Shown: one piece after another, positions 17,515 to 25,726 of the stretch | Numbering within the stretch: the stretch's first letter is position 1 | Layout: each line of letters starts with the position of its first letter | NCBI GenBank assembly: GCA_003569365.1 | Contig: BGOS01000004.1 | Coordinates: 97,029 to 161,028 of the forward strand | DNA length: 64,000 bases | DNA from: Anaerolineaceae bacterium | Lineage (GTDB): Bacteria; Chloroflexota; Anaerolineae; Anaerolineales; UBA11657 | Reading direction: 5' to 3' | Program-made: the position numbers and the translations under genes | Notes under the pieces: generated by a model | Told to the model about the DNA's origin: nothing | Database searches by the model: none | The model's input: the letters and a program-made list of their open reading frames with translations, nothing else

Positions 17515-18290
17515 GCCGGCAACTCATCAACCCACCGCGCCCGTTGGAACCTATGCCGCGCGCAATTATTGTTGGCGCCTCTTCAGGCGTGGGCGCTGCG
17601 CTTGCGCGCGAGCTGCACAATCAAGGTTACGTTATCGCGCTGCTGGGCCGGCGCCTGCCCGAGCTCCAACACCTTGCAAATGAGCTGAATCAACTGCGTC
17701 GCGGTACGGTAGCTGCCTATGCGCACAATGTGCATGTCACCGCTGGCATCCCGGAACTCTGCCGCACTATTTGCGCGCAAATTGGCGGCCTCGACCTTTT
17801 TGTTTACTGCGCTGGCGTAATGTATCCTAACAACCCGGCCACACATGACACTGACGCGGATCTGGAAATGCTGCAAACCAACCTGCTGGGCGCGGTTGCG
17901 TGGCTCAACGAGGTTGCTCCGCGCATGCAAAGCGCCGGTTCCGGCCAGATCGTGGGCATCGGCAGCATCGCCGGCGACCGCGGCCGGCGCGGCATCCCCG
18001 CCTACTCCGCGTCCAAAGCCGGCCTGCACACCTACCTTGAAGCCATGCGCAACCGCCTTTCGCGGCATGGTGTCACAGTCACCACCATCAAGCTCTGGCA
18101 GGTGCAAACCGCCATGCTGGCAAACGCCGACCGCGTCATTCAGCCGGCCAGCCCGCAGCTGGCAGCCCGCCTCATCTGGCGCGCAATCCGCCACAAGCGG
18201 CAGGTTGTTTATGTGCCGGGTCGCTGGGCCGCCGCCGGGCTTGTGCTGCAGCATCTACCCTCTTTTATTTTTCGCCGATTAAGTTTATGA
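17511..18290 (+). CDS. SDR oxidoreductase resembling DprE2 (decaprenylphosphoryl-keto-pentose reductase)
   Basis: 259 residues from GTG overlapping the protease stop (GTGA); an ATG at 17554 is an alternative. Nucleotide site VGASSGVG, catalytic Ser region GIGSIAGDRGRRG, and YSASK. The order SDR then FAD oxidase, with an ATGA overlap, matches the actinobacterial DprE2/DprE1 epimerase pair that converts polyprenyl-phosphoryl ribose to arabinose. The neighbour gene carries clear DprE1-like motifs, which is the main reason for this call. Alone it would be an unspecified SDR. Confidence 0.75.
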   Translation: MSRQLINPPRPLEPMPRAIIVGASSGVGAALARELHNQGYVIALLGRRLPELQHLANELNQLRRGTVAAYAHNVHVTAGIPELCRTICAQIGGLDLFVYCAGVMYPNNPATHDTDADLEMLQTNLLGAVAWLNEVAPRMQSAGSGQIVGIGSIAGDRGRRGIPAYSASKAGLHTYLEAMRNRLSRHGVTVTTIKLWQVQTAMLANADRVIQPASPQLAARLIWRAIRHKRQVVYVPGRWAAAGLVLQHLPSFIFRRLSL

Positions 18291-19723
18291 CGCTGGCATT
18301 GAACAGCGCGGCGCTGCAAATGCTGCATGCGTGGGGCGAGAACACACGCGCCCGCAGCTATCTGCACCAGCCCACAACCGCTGCCGAATTGCAAGCTGTG
18401 TTTGCGCTCGCGCAGCGCACCGGCATCAGCATCGCGCTGCGCGGCGCGGGGCAGAGCTATGGCGATGCGGCCCTGAACTCCGAGCAGTTTGTGGTTTGCC
18501 TCTCGCAGATGAACCGCATCACGCACTGGTCGCCGGCGAACGGCGTGGTGGAGGTGGAGCCCGGCGTCACGCTGGCGCAGCTGTGGCGCCATTGCATCAG
18601 TGACGGCTGGTGGCCGCCGGTGGTTTCGGGCACAATGTTCACCAGCGTCGGCGGCTGTGCGGCCATGAACATCCATGGCAAAAATAACTGGCAAGCGGGC
18701 AACTTTGCGCAGCACATTTTAGAATTTACTGCGGTGCTGCCGGCCGGCAACAGCGTGCGCTGCAGCCGCACAGAGAACTCAGACTTGTTTCACGCCATTC
18801 CCGGCAGCTTTGGCATGCTGGGCTGCATCACTGCGCTGCGCCTGCAGCTCAAGCGCATTCACACCGGGCTCGTCTCAGTGACGGCACTGGCGGCGCCAAA
18901 TTTGCAGACGATGCTGCAGCTGCTTGATGAGCACAAAGACTCAAGCGACTACGTTGTGGGCTGGATAGATGCTGCGGCAGGCGGCACTGGTTTGGGCCGC
19001 GGCCAAATTCACGCTGCAAGTTACTACAATCCGCCATATGCTGCATTGCACGCGCGGTCCCTCTTGTTGCAGCACCAGGATTTGCCCGCGCGTCTTTTCG
19101 GTGTGTTCCCTGCACGTTATGCGTGGCTGGGCTTGCGCCTGGCAAACAACGCGCCCGGCTTGCGGCTTGTGAACGCACTCAAATACGCTTCGGCCCGCTT
19201 GCAGCACGGACACACATATCTGCAATCACTGGCGGGCTTCAACTTCCTGCTTGATTACGTGCCAGACTGGAAGCGCGCTTACCGGCCGGGCGGACTGATC
19301 CAGCACCAAAGCTTCATTCCCAAAGAGAATGCGCTGAACGCATACCAACAGTTGCTGGAAGCATGCAAGAACGCGCGCCTGCTGCCCACTCTTGCAGTCC
19401 TCAAACGCCACCAGCCCGACGCCCAATATGCGCTGTCTTATTGTCCAGACGGCTACTCACTCGCCCTGGATTTTTCGGCGCGCGTGCGCACCCGCCAGCG
19501 CCTGACCACGCTGCTGGCGCAGCTAGACCAAATCGTAGTGGCCGCACAAGGCCGCTTCTATTTTGCAAAAGACAGCGCCTTGCATCCAGCCACTGCGCGC
19601 GCAAGTTTGGGCGCAGCGACCCTCACGAACCTGATGGCGCTCAAACAGCGCTGCGACCCCGAAAACCTGCTGCAGAGCAACCTCTCCCGGCGCCTCCTTC
19701 CCGAACTTCATTCGATGGAATAA
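18287..19723 (+). CDS. FAD-linked oxidase resembling DprE1 (decaprenylphosphoryl-ribose 2'-oxidase)
   Basis: 478 residues. The FAD-binding PCMH-type domain starts with LRGAGQSYGDAALN and continues with VEVEPGVTLAQLW, SVGGCAAMNIHGKNN (the IHGKN matches DprE1) and IPGSFGMLGCITALRL. The C-terminal substrate domain has RPGGLIQHQSFIPKEN, LAVLKRHQPD (a lysine in the position of the DprE1 active-site KLFG segment) and RFYFAKDSALHP. This end-to-end pattern is that of DprE1 more than of other FAD oxidases. Paired with the DprE2-like gene it should perform a two-step epimerisation of a polyprenyl-phosphate pentose (inference). The product in this organism is unknown. Confidence 0.78.
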   Translation: MTLALNSAALQMLHAWGENTRARSYLHQPTTAAELQAVFALAQRTGISIALRGAGQSYGDAALNSEQFVVCLSQMNRITHWSPANGVVEVEPGVTLAQLWRHCISDGWWPPVVSGTMFTSVGGCAAMNIHGKNNWQAGNFAQHILEFTAVLPAGNSVRCSRTENSDLFHAIPGSFGMLGCITALRLQLKRIHTGLVSVTALAAPNLQTMLQLLDEHKDSSDYVVGWIDAAAGGTGLGRGQIHAASYYNPPYAALHARSLLLQHQDLPARLFGVFPARYAWLGLRLANNAPGLRLVNALKYASARLQHGHTYLQSLAGFNFLLDYVPDWKRAYRPGGLIQHQSFIPKENALNAYQQLLEACKNARLLPTLAVLKRHQPDAQYALSYCPDGYSLALDFSARVRTRQRLTTLLAQLDQIVVAAQGRFYFAKDSALHPATARASLGAATLTNLMALKQRCDPENLLQSNLSRRLLPELHSME

Positions 19724-19816
19724 TTGGGAGCAAGCTGCGGCGCAGGTTCAAGCCGCCACTCTTCACCAATCTTGCACGGCATTCGATACAATCCACCGTT
19801 AAGGGATCTACCACCT

Positions 19817-20728
19817 ATGAAAATAATTCGGAAAATTGCGCTGGTTTCTTTGCTGTCGGTGCTTGGGCTCGTGACATTTATCGCAGCATCAATCTTTTTT
19901 GATGGCTGGATCGGATCACGGCGTCTTGACAGCATCACCAATGTCACCGTGGCTAACCCCGGCGGCCCCGCGGTGCGCGCGTACCTTGCGCGGCCCGCTG
20001 GCGCTGGCCCGCATCCCACCGTCATTATGATCCATGAGTTCTGGGGCTTTAACACCGAAATGCGCGACAAGGCAGACCTTTTGGCACGCTCAGGCTACGT
20101 CGTCGTCGCGCCCGACATGTTTCGCGGCAGCAGCACCAACTGGATTCCGCGAGCCATCTACCAAACCCTCACGACACCGCAGGAGCGGCGCAACACAGAC
20201 CTGGATGCAGTTTATGCCTGGCTCGAGCAACAGCCAGAAGTGGACCCCGGGCGTGTGGCCGTGATGGGATTTTGTTTTGGCGGCGCAACCTCTCTGCGCT
20301 ACAGCCTGTGGAATCCAAAGCTGGCAGCCACCGCCGTTTTCTACGGCTCCCCCATCTCAGATGCTAACCAATTGAAGTCGTTGCCTGGCCCCCTGCTCGG
20401 CGTCTTTGGAGGTGCTGACTCATCCATTCCACTCGCCGAAGTTGGAGCATTTGAATCCGCGCTCGTCACGGCAGGCATCCCCAGTACGATCACAATCTAC
20501 CCGGACCAGCCGCACGCATTCATCACCGATGTGGCAGCCATCGAAGCGGGCGGCGCACCTGGTGCGGCTTGGGCGCAACTGCTTGGCTTCTTAGACAGCG
20601 CCCTCCGCACCGCGCCACAAGCAGCCCGGCCGCTCCACACCCCGCGTGTGGTGGCGGAAGCCGGCTTGGGATACTATGTGCGCCTTGCTTTTGCACACAC
20701 CCTTACCGGCCATGGCACCCATCGATAA
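19817..20728 (+). CDS. Dienelactone hydrolase family protein, membrane-anchored or exported
   Basis: 303 residues from the ATG at 19817, preceded by AAGGGA at 19801; earlier in-frame codons lack family similarity. An N-terminal hydrophobic helix (residues 8-29) suggests a signal anchor. Alpha/beta-hydrolase fold with HEFWGFN, nucleophile Cys in GFCFGGATSL, Asp in GVFGGADSSIP and His in DQPHAFITD, the Cys-Asp-His triad of dienelactone hydrolases. Substrate unknown. The tail after residue 270 is family-unrelated. Confidence 0.85.
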   Translation: MKIIRKIALVSLLSVLGLVTFIAASIFFDGWIGSRRLDSITNVTVANPGGPAVRAYLARPAGAGPHPTVIMIHEFWGFNTEMRDKADLLARSGYVVVAPDMFRGSSTNWIPRAIYQTLTTPQERRNTDLDAVYAWLEQQPEVDPGRVAVMGFCFGGATSLRYSLWNPKLAATAVFYGSPISDANQLKSLPGPLLGVFGGADSSIPLAEVGAFESALVTAGIPSTITIYPDQPHAFITDVAAIEAGGAPGAAWAQLLGFLDSALRTAPQAARPLHTPRVVAEAGLGYYVRLAFAHTLTGHGTHR

Positions 20729-20760
20729 CTAGCTGTTGGTGCTGTGCTCGCAGCAGCTAG
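20729..20760 (+). terminator. Hairpin just after the dienelactone hydrolase stop
   Basis: A 10-bp stem (one G-U pair; arms 20729-20738 and 20751-20760) with a 12-base loop starts directly after the TAA. No U-tract follows, so an intrinsic terminator is only a possibility. Confidence 0.35.
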
Positions 20761-20912
20761 CTAAACGGGTTGGAGGATTTCCCCTGTTGCAATAATTCAG
20801 TTTGCGGACTGGTTGCTCTAACCAACAATCTTAAGGCTGCGCCTGCGCCTTGCCTTGCCTCTACTAATGGCACGCACAACAAGTTGCAGTATTAGACATA
20901 ACCCCACCGTCA
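20761..20912. other. Intergenic, no gene seen
   Basis: About 150 bp between a hairpin and the VOC gene. I checked both strands for small genes, tRNA-like folds and clear promoters and found none that I can support. Confidence 0.5.
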
Positions 20913-21297
20913 ATGCACGAGCACTCACGACTCCTTAGCGACATTGCGCCGGTGTTGCGAATCAAGGAAATGACCCGGTCTCTATCTTTCTCTCAGGCGC
21001 AGCTGGGATTTGAGCTTGACTACTTGTACGAGAACTTCTACGGAAGTGTGGTTTGCGATGGATGCCATATTCATCTGCAATGCAGAACGCCCGCCAAGCG
21101 CGGCCAGACGGCGTTCGAGCGCGGTGAGCATCTGGATGCATGCGTTATTGTGCGCGATGCACAGGCACTGTCACGGAGTCTCACGGCTGCGCAAGTTACC
21201 TTCACTGTGCCACTGCGCCAGATGCCGTATGGAACGGAGTTCTATGTCCGCGAATCCAGATGGCTACATTCTCGGGTTCGTTCAGCCTGCGCAATAA
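20913..21297 (+). pseudogene. Glyoxalase/VOC-fold protein, frameshifted near the C-terminus
   Basis: Start ATG 20913. The protein reads IAPVLRIKEMTRSLSF, GFELDYLYENFYGSVV, CDGCHIHLQC, EHLDACVIVRDA, then MPYGTEFYVRE, after which the family ending NPDGYILGFVQPAQ continues in another frame to the stop at 21297. One extra base in AA 21253-21254 explains it: removing one A gives Y-V-R-D-P-D-G-Y-I-L-G-F. Restored length is about 127 residues, normal for a single VOC domain of the glyoxalase/bleomycin-resistance superfamily. The substrate is unknown. The defect may be a sequencing error in a homopolymer. Confidence 0.8.
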
Positions 21298-21474
21298 GAA
21301 GAAATTACCTGACCCAACGCCCAACTTGCACGCCTGGAACCGCTGTGCGGCGCTAGTAACGGCAAGCGTGCGCCACTAGCGGAAGCAACGGCTACATTGC
21401 GCGGGCGCAACTAAATGCTCACATCTGCCGGCTTCCGGCTTGCTCCGCGCAACCTAATTGCATCCGCCACGCGG

Positions 21475-21480
21475 TAAAAT
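21475..21480 (+). promoter_or_regulatory. -10 hexamer TAAAAT six bases before the ABC permease ATG
   Basis: TAAAAT followed by exactly six bases and the ATG at 21487. Transcription would begin at or within a base of the start codon, giving a leaderless mRNA. No Shine-Dalgarno is present. Confidence 0.5.
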
Positions 21481-21486
21481 CGCGCG

Positions 21487-22656
21487 ATGCAAGTGTTCCT
21501 GACACCGCTATATTTGGCGCAGATGGAAGTACTGCGCAACAAGGTGCGCTTCTTTCTTATCAGCCTGCTGATTGCACTCATCACTTTGCTGGTGCTCTTC
21601 ATTGCGGCCTTGGCAGAGGGGCTGGGCGGTGGCAACCGTGAGTACATCTCCAAGCTTGATGCTGATTTGCTTGTTTACAAAGCTGATTCGGACCTCCTGA
21701 TAGCCGCCAGCCGCCTGCCACGCTCTGTTATGAACCAGGTGCGGCGCGTCACCGGCGTGCGCGCTGTCGGCCCCATTGCGGTCAGCAATGGCGCCATCGA
21801 CAATCCACTGGAGACTCCCGACGCTGACCCGCTGCGCGTTGCACTCCTGGGGGTGGAAGCGGGCCTGCCCGGCGCGCCGCCAATTATTTCCGGGAGCCCC
21901 TTCAGTACAAATCGCGCGCCCGAGGCAGTCGTGGAGCGCCGCGTAATTCAGCGGCTGGGAATAAAGGTTGGCGACCGCATAAGCATTCGCACCAATCAAG
22001 GCTCAGGCGACGAAACGTTCGAGTTGCTGGTAGTGGGCCTTAGCGACGGCGAGCAATACGGATTGCAGCCCGTGGTCTTCCTGCCAGTTTTGACCTGGGA
22101 TCGCGTGCGCTCAAAAACCGGACCTAACTCACCACTTAACCTAAATCTGATTGCAGTGCAGTTGGAAAACCCCAAAGATCTGGCGGCAATGAAAGCACTG
22201 ATACCAACCCAAGTGAAGGACGTCGAGATGGCCGGCATCCGCGAAGCTTATGAAGCCTTGCCGGGTTACAAAGAACAGCAGAGCACGCTGGACACCCAGC
22301 GCTTCTTTACGCTAATCATCGGCGTGCTGGTAATTGGCGGCTTCTTTCAAATTCAAGCGCTGCAGAAAGTGCCGCAGGTGGGCATGCTAAAGGCAATCGG
22401 TGCTGCCAACTGGATGGTGGCCGTGGCTGCAATCGCACAAATTATTTTGGTGACGGTAATTGGTGTGCTGCTGGGCGGCGGTGCCACACTGCTGCTCGCT
22501 ACCACACTGCCGCCCGGCATTCCAATTGTCTTCACCGGCCAGGCAGCTGTTGCCGCAATTGTTTCGCTTTTGTTCATCGGCCCAATTGGCGGCGCCATCT
22601 CAATCCGTTACGCGGCCCGCATTGAGCCGCTTAAGGCGCTGGGCATGTCCTCATGA
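21487..22656 (+). CDS. ABC transporter permease, FtsX/MacB (DevC-like) type
   Basis: 389 residues. One N-terminal membrane helix (FFLISLLIALITLLVLFIAA), a long extracytoplasmic domain (about residues 45-260), then three C-terminal helices (GVLVIGGFFQI, MVAVAAIAQIILVTVIGVLL, AAVAAIVSLLFIGPIGGA). This is the layout of FtsX-fold exporters such as DevC and MacB. The following ATPase gene overlaps by 4 bases (ATGA). These systems are mechanotransmitters or exporters of peptides, lipids or glycolipids. No membrane-fusion protein is adjacent. Confidence 0.85.
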   Translation: MQVFLTPLYLAQMEVLRNKVRFFLISLLIALITLLVLFIAALAEGLGGGNREYISKLDADLLVYKADSDLLIAASRLPRSVMNQVRRVTGVRAVGPIAVSNGAIDNPLETPDADPLRVALLGVEAGLPGAPPIISGSPFSTNRAPEAVVERRVIQRLGIKVGDRISIRTNQGSGDETFELLVVGLSDGEQYGLQPVVFLPVLTWDRVRSKTGPNSPLNLNLIAVQLENPKDLAAMKALIPTQVKDVEMAGIREAYEALPGYKEQQSTLDTQRFFTLIIGVLVIGGFFQIQALQKVPQVGMLKAIGAANWMVAVAAIAQIILVTVIGVLLGGGATLLLATTLPPGIPIVFTGQAAVAAIVSLLFIGPIGGAISIRYAARIEPLKALGMSS

Positions 22657-23384
22657 ACGAAGGCATTGCACTTTCCACCGAGAGCCTGGTCAAATCATAC
22701 GAACTGGACGGCCAAAAGTTTAATGCCGTCAATGGCATTTCACTCGCAGTGACAGCGGGCGAATTTGTCGGCTTGGTGGGACCCAGCGGCTCGGGCAAAA
22801 CGACGCTGCTTGCCATGTTGTCCGCCCTGCTCACACCCACAACCGGAAAAGTAATCATTGATGGCAGCAACCTCTCGGATATGTCTGACAAGCAGCGCGT
22901 GGAGTTCAGGCGCAAGCGCGTGGGCTTCACCTTTCAAGCCAACAACTTGATCCCGTATTTAACGGCGCTCGAAAATGTGGAGCTGATGCTGCGCCTAAAC
23001 GGCGAACTGAATGCTGCCGGGCGCGCGCGCAGCCGCGACCTGCTTGCGCGCCTCGGCCTGAGTGACCGGCTGCACAATCTGCCATCGCAGATGTCCGGCG
23101 GACAGCAGCAACGCGTGGCCATTGCGCGCGCGCTAATTCACAACCCGGCCGTGGTGCTGGCGGACGAGCCCACCGCAAGCCTGGACACCGAGCGCGCCCA
23201 CCAGGTAGTGGAAACTTTTGCGCAGCTAATTCACGAGCACAAGCGCGCCGGGGTGATTGTCACGCATGATCTGCGCATGATCACTTACACCGACCGCGTA
23301 ATTCAAATGCGCGACGGCGATGTTGCGCGCATTTATACATCGCGGGAAGAGATCAAGGAGCTTGCAGCGTCCGGGCCGGGCTAG
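22653..23384 (+). CDS. ABC transporter ATP-binding protein, LolD/MacB/DevA type
   Basis: 243 residues. Walker A GPSGSGKTTLL, Q-loop region GFTFQANNLIPYLTALENVEL, signature MSGGQQQRVAIARAL, Walker B VVLADEPTASLD and a switch His in VIVTHDLRM. The family resemblance is to ATPases that energise FtsX-fold permeases, consistent with its overlap with that gene. Confidence 0.92.
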   Translation: MNEGIALSTESLVKSYELDGQKFNAVNGISLAVTAGEFVGLVGPSGSGKTTLLAMLSALLTPTTGKVIIDGSNLSDMSDKQRVEFRRKRVGFTFQANNLIPYLTALENVELMLRLNGELNAAGRARSRDLLARLGLSDRLHNLPSQMSGGQQQRVAIARALIHNPAVVLADEPTASLDTERAHQVVETFAQLIHEHKRAGVIVTHDLRMITYTDRVIQMRDGDVARIYTSREEIKELAASGPG

Positions 23385-23460
23385 CCGAATTTATTAACTC
23401 GCCTGCACAGGCGACACGTTGTTTGCGCTTGCATTTCAACGAGTTTCCCGACCGGCTCCT

Positions 23461-24828
23461 TTACGGCAACCAGCGTGCCATCGATGCATCGGCTACCAGC
23501 AGCTTGACTTCGCTGGAACCCATCGTCAAAACCACCACCTCCGGCAACGCGCCGGCTTCGCGCAGCGCAATGCGCTGCATTACTGCGCGGGTGCCCCACG
23601 CATCCCAGCGATAGCCATCATACGTGTAATTGTTATCGCTTGAAAGTGCGCGGCCTTCAGTGCCATCGAGGCGCATCAACCACAGCTGCTTGTTCGGGCC
23701 GCTGCCCGGCAGGCGCTTGGCCGTCAGCAGCCAGTCCCCAGCCGGCGACCAAGCCGGCGAGCTGTAGTCATTTGCATCCGGGTCCGGCCCAATCGCCGCA
23801 CTTACATCCTTGCGCTCGAAATCAATCAAATGCAAAGTTACCAGCGCCTGCGACTGCGCCAGCTTTAAGTCTGTGATGAGCATGCGCGCACCGTCCGGCG
23901 ACCAACTGCCCACCATGCCCATTTGCGTTTGCACCACTTGCTGGCGCCCGCTTGCAACTTCATACACGCGCAAGGCGAGCTCGCTGCCGTCATAAACCAT
24001 CAAGCGCTTGCCATCCGGCGACCACGTGGCGCCAAAACCAAGCACCTTCGTATCCTGATTAAACGCTGCGGTTTCGCCGGTCTCGACATCCACCGTCCAC
24101 AACCGTGGTGCACCCGGCGCTGAGCCCGGCGCAACGCCGGCGTTCTCCCGGCTATAGGCAATGCGCCGGCCGTCCGGGGACCACTCGGGCGCAATGCAAC
24201 GGTCGATCTCGCAAGCCACAAGCAGGCGCGGCACACCACCGGTACGGGACAGCAGCCACAGGTCCACACCCGTTCGCGCATTTTGCGCAGCGTACACCAG
24301 CTGCGCGCCGTCGCGGGCAACTGCATAGTCATAAATGCCGCCATTGGTATTAGTCAGCTGCACACCCGCGCTCGCATCCGCCTGCACATCAATGCTGAAA
24401 ATTTCGTGCGGTGGATTGGCTGGATACACGTATAGAATTTTTGGATTGCGGACCGTGAAGGTGGTGCTCGTCTCGCGCAGCACTGTCCGCCCGGAAACGC
24501 TGCGGCCCCCCGGCGCCAGCCGGGCTGTATAGCTGCTGCCGGATACCAGCGGCTGCTCGGGCGTGAAGCGCAGTGTGTCCAGCTCCCACGCTGTTGTGCC
24601 CAAGATGGCGGGCTCGAGCACCAAGAGCCCGGTCAGAGAGCTCTCAAGCATTGGCTGCCCAAAAGCCACCTCTAATTTTGTAAACGGGCTGGCCTGCGCC
24701 CCGCCCGCGGGAAAAATACCGGCTACGCGCGCGCCAACACGGTCGCCAACCGCCAGCACGCCCCCAATCGCCGCAAGCAACGCAGCAATCAGCACCCACA
24801 CTAAATGGTCAAACCGGTCGCGCTTCAA
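23461..24828 (-). CDS. Membrane-anchored Ig-like/beta-propeller (TolB/PD40) protein
   Basis: 455 residues from a TTG start. A membrane helix at residues 10-27, an SbsA-type Ig-like domain (FTKLEVAFGQPMLESSL, LRFTPEQPLVSGSSYTARL) and then PD40/WD40-like beta-propeller repeats carrying the marks EWSPDGRRIAYSREN, TWSPDGKRLMVYDG, SWSPDGARMLITDL and AWSPAGDWLLTAKR. Such proteins are extracytoplasmic scaffolds; the ligand is unknown. It lies 44 bp after the YcgQ-like gene and is convergent with the ABC exporter. Confidence 0.82.
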   Translation of the reverse strand: MKRDRFDHLVWVLIAALLAAIGGVLAVGDRVGARVAGIFPAGGAQASPFTKLEVAFGQPMLESSLTGLLVLEPAILGTTAWELDTLRFTPEQPLVSGSSYTARLAPGGRSVSGRTVLRETSTTFTVRNPKILYVYPANPPHEIFSIDVQADASAGVQLTNTNGGIYDYAVARDGAQLVYAAQNARTGVDLWLLSRTGGVPRLLVACEIDRCIAPEWSPDGRRIAYSRENAGVAPGSAPGAPRLWTVDVETGETAAFNQDTKVLGFGATWSPDGKRLMVYDGSELALRVYEVASGRQQVVQTQMGMVGSWSPDGARMLITDLKLAQSQALVTLHLIDFERKDVSAAIGPDPDANDYSSPAWSPAGDWLLTAKRLPGSGPNKQLWLMRLDGTEGRALSSDNNYTYDGYRWDAWGTRAVMQRIALREAGALPEVVVLTMGSSEVKLLVADASMARWLP

Positions 24829-24872
24829 AATAGATTTATTTACCGCACCCGCAGCACCCGCGGACAGCGTGG

Positions 24873-25679
24873 CTATGGATAAAGGTACGGATCAGCGGGT
24901 TCAGCAATTGTTTCAACCGATGCTGCCTGAATGAGCGGCATTGGTTGGTCGCCGATCTTCGCAAGGCTCACCGGGCCGCGCACGCGGATCCAAGCGTTGC
25001 CCGCCGGCGCTGGCTGCTTCGACCGCACCACCATGCCCAGCGCCATCGCATCCGCCACACAACAAGAAATGGAATAGCGCGCCACAATAAACTGACCGGC
25101 TGGCAGGCGCGTGTCAAAGTAGGTGAAGCCGGTGACATCAGCAGTTTCCCCAGAATACACAGCTGCATCCGCTGCATAATTAAAATTGCGCACCCACTCC
25201 AGAATGTTTCGCTGCTCTGGCGGCTTCTCTGCCCGCTTCAGGCTGGTGGCATCTGCACGCGCAAGCGGCCGCGCTGTATTAAGCCCCTTGTTTGCCACTG
25301 CCCCGCCATCCAGCGGCCGCGAAGGCACCAACAGCGCCATGATCAGCGGCAACGCGAGCACAACAAGGCTGTAATAGCTGCCGGCCGCCCCATGGTCATG
25401 CGCAGCATGTTCATGTCCGGCATGGCCATGTTCATGCTCGTGACTTTCCGTCGCGGTGCGGGATTCGGCAGCGTCGTGGAAACCAGTGACAGCCGGAACG
25501 CGCCGCAGTTTGCGCACGTCCAGCAAGCTGCCAGCCATGGCAATCATCCCGAGCGCAGCCATCCACGTGAGCCCAAGCGTCCGCGGATTGACAAACCAGA
25601 CCAGCGTCCCCGTCCAAATACGTTGGAGTATCAGCACTCCAAGCGCCAGCATCACCAGCCCGCGCGAAGCCCGGGTCAT
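24873..25679 (-). CDS. YcgQ-like TIGR03943/DUF1980 (UPF0703) membrane protein with a histidine-rich loop
   Basis: 268 residues. Membrane helices near residues 7-24, 38-52 and 102-117, and a C-terminal DUF1980 domain with GFTYFDTRLPAGQFIVARYSISCC-type motif (shown as FIVARYSISCCVADA) and AWIRVRGPVSL. Between the helices is a histidine/glutamate-rich loop, HEHEHGHAGHEHAAHDHG, suited to metal binding. It is paired with the UPF0718 permease upstream, as in Bacillus YcgR/YcgQ; the transported substrate is not established. The ATG at 25679 lies in the first copy of a 28-bp tandem duplication that put an earlier ATG (25719) out of frame. Confidence 0.85.
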   Translation of the reverse strand: MTRASRGLVMLALGVLILQRIWTGTLVWFVNPRTLGLTWMAALGMIAMAGSLLDVRKLRRVPAVTGFHDAAESRTATESHEHEHGHAGHEHAAHDHGAAGSYYSLVVLALPLIMALLVPSRPLDGGAVANKGLNTARPLARADATSLKRAEKPPEQRNILEWVRNFNYAADAAVYSGETADVTGFTYFDTRLPAGQFIVARYSISCCVADAMALGMVVRSKQPAPAGNAWIRVRGPVSLAKIGDQPMPLIQAASVETIAEPADPYLYP

Positions 25680-25708
25680 TCACCAGCCCGCGCGAAGCCC
25701 GGGTCATT
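25653..25708. repeat. Perfect 28-bp tandem duplication over the start of the YcgQ-like gene
   Basis: Bases 25653-25680 and 25681-25708 are identical (both begin CACCAGCCCGCGCGAAGC and end GGGTCATT). Each copy holds the coding start ATGACCCGGGCT on the minus strand. Because 28 is not a multiple of three, the second copy disconnects the upstream ATG at 25719, which with a single copy would have been in frame (M-S-A-R-M-T-R-A-S). Confidence 0.9.
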
Positions 25709-25726
25709 CTTGCAGACATAAACAGT

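Noticed and set aside
23400-23413. Palindrome CGCCTGCACAGGCG between convergent genes as terminator
   Set aside because: Only a 5-bp usable stem and no T-tract.
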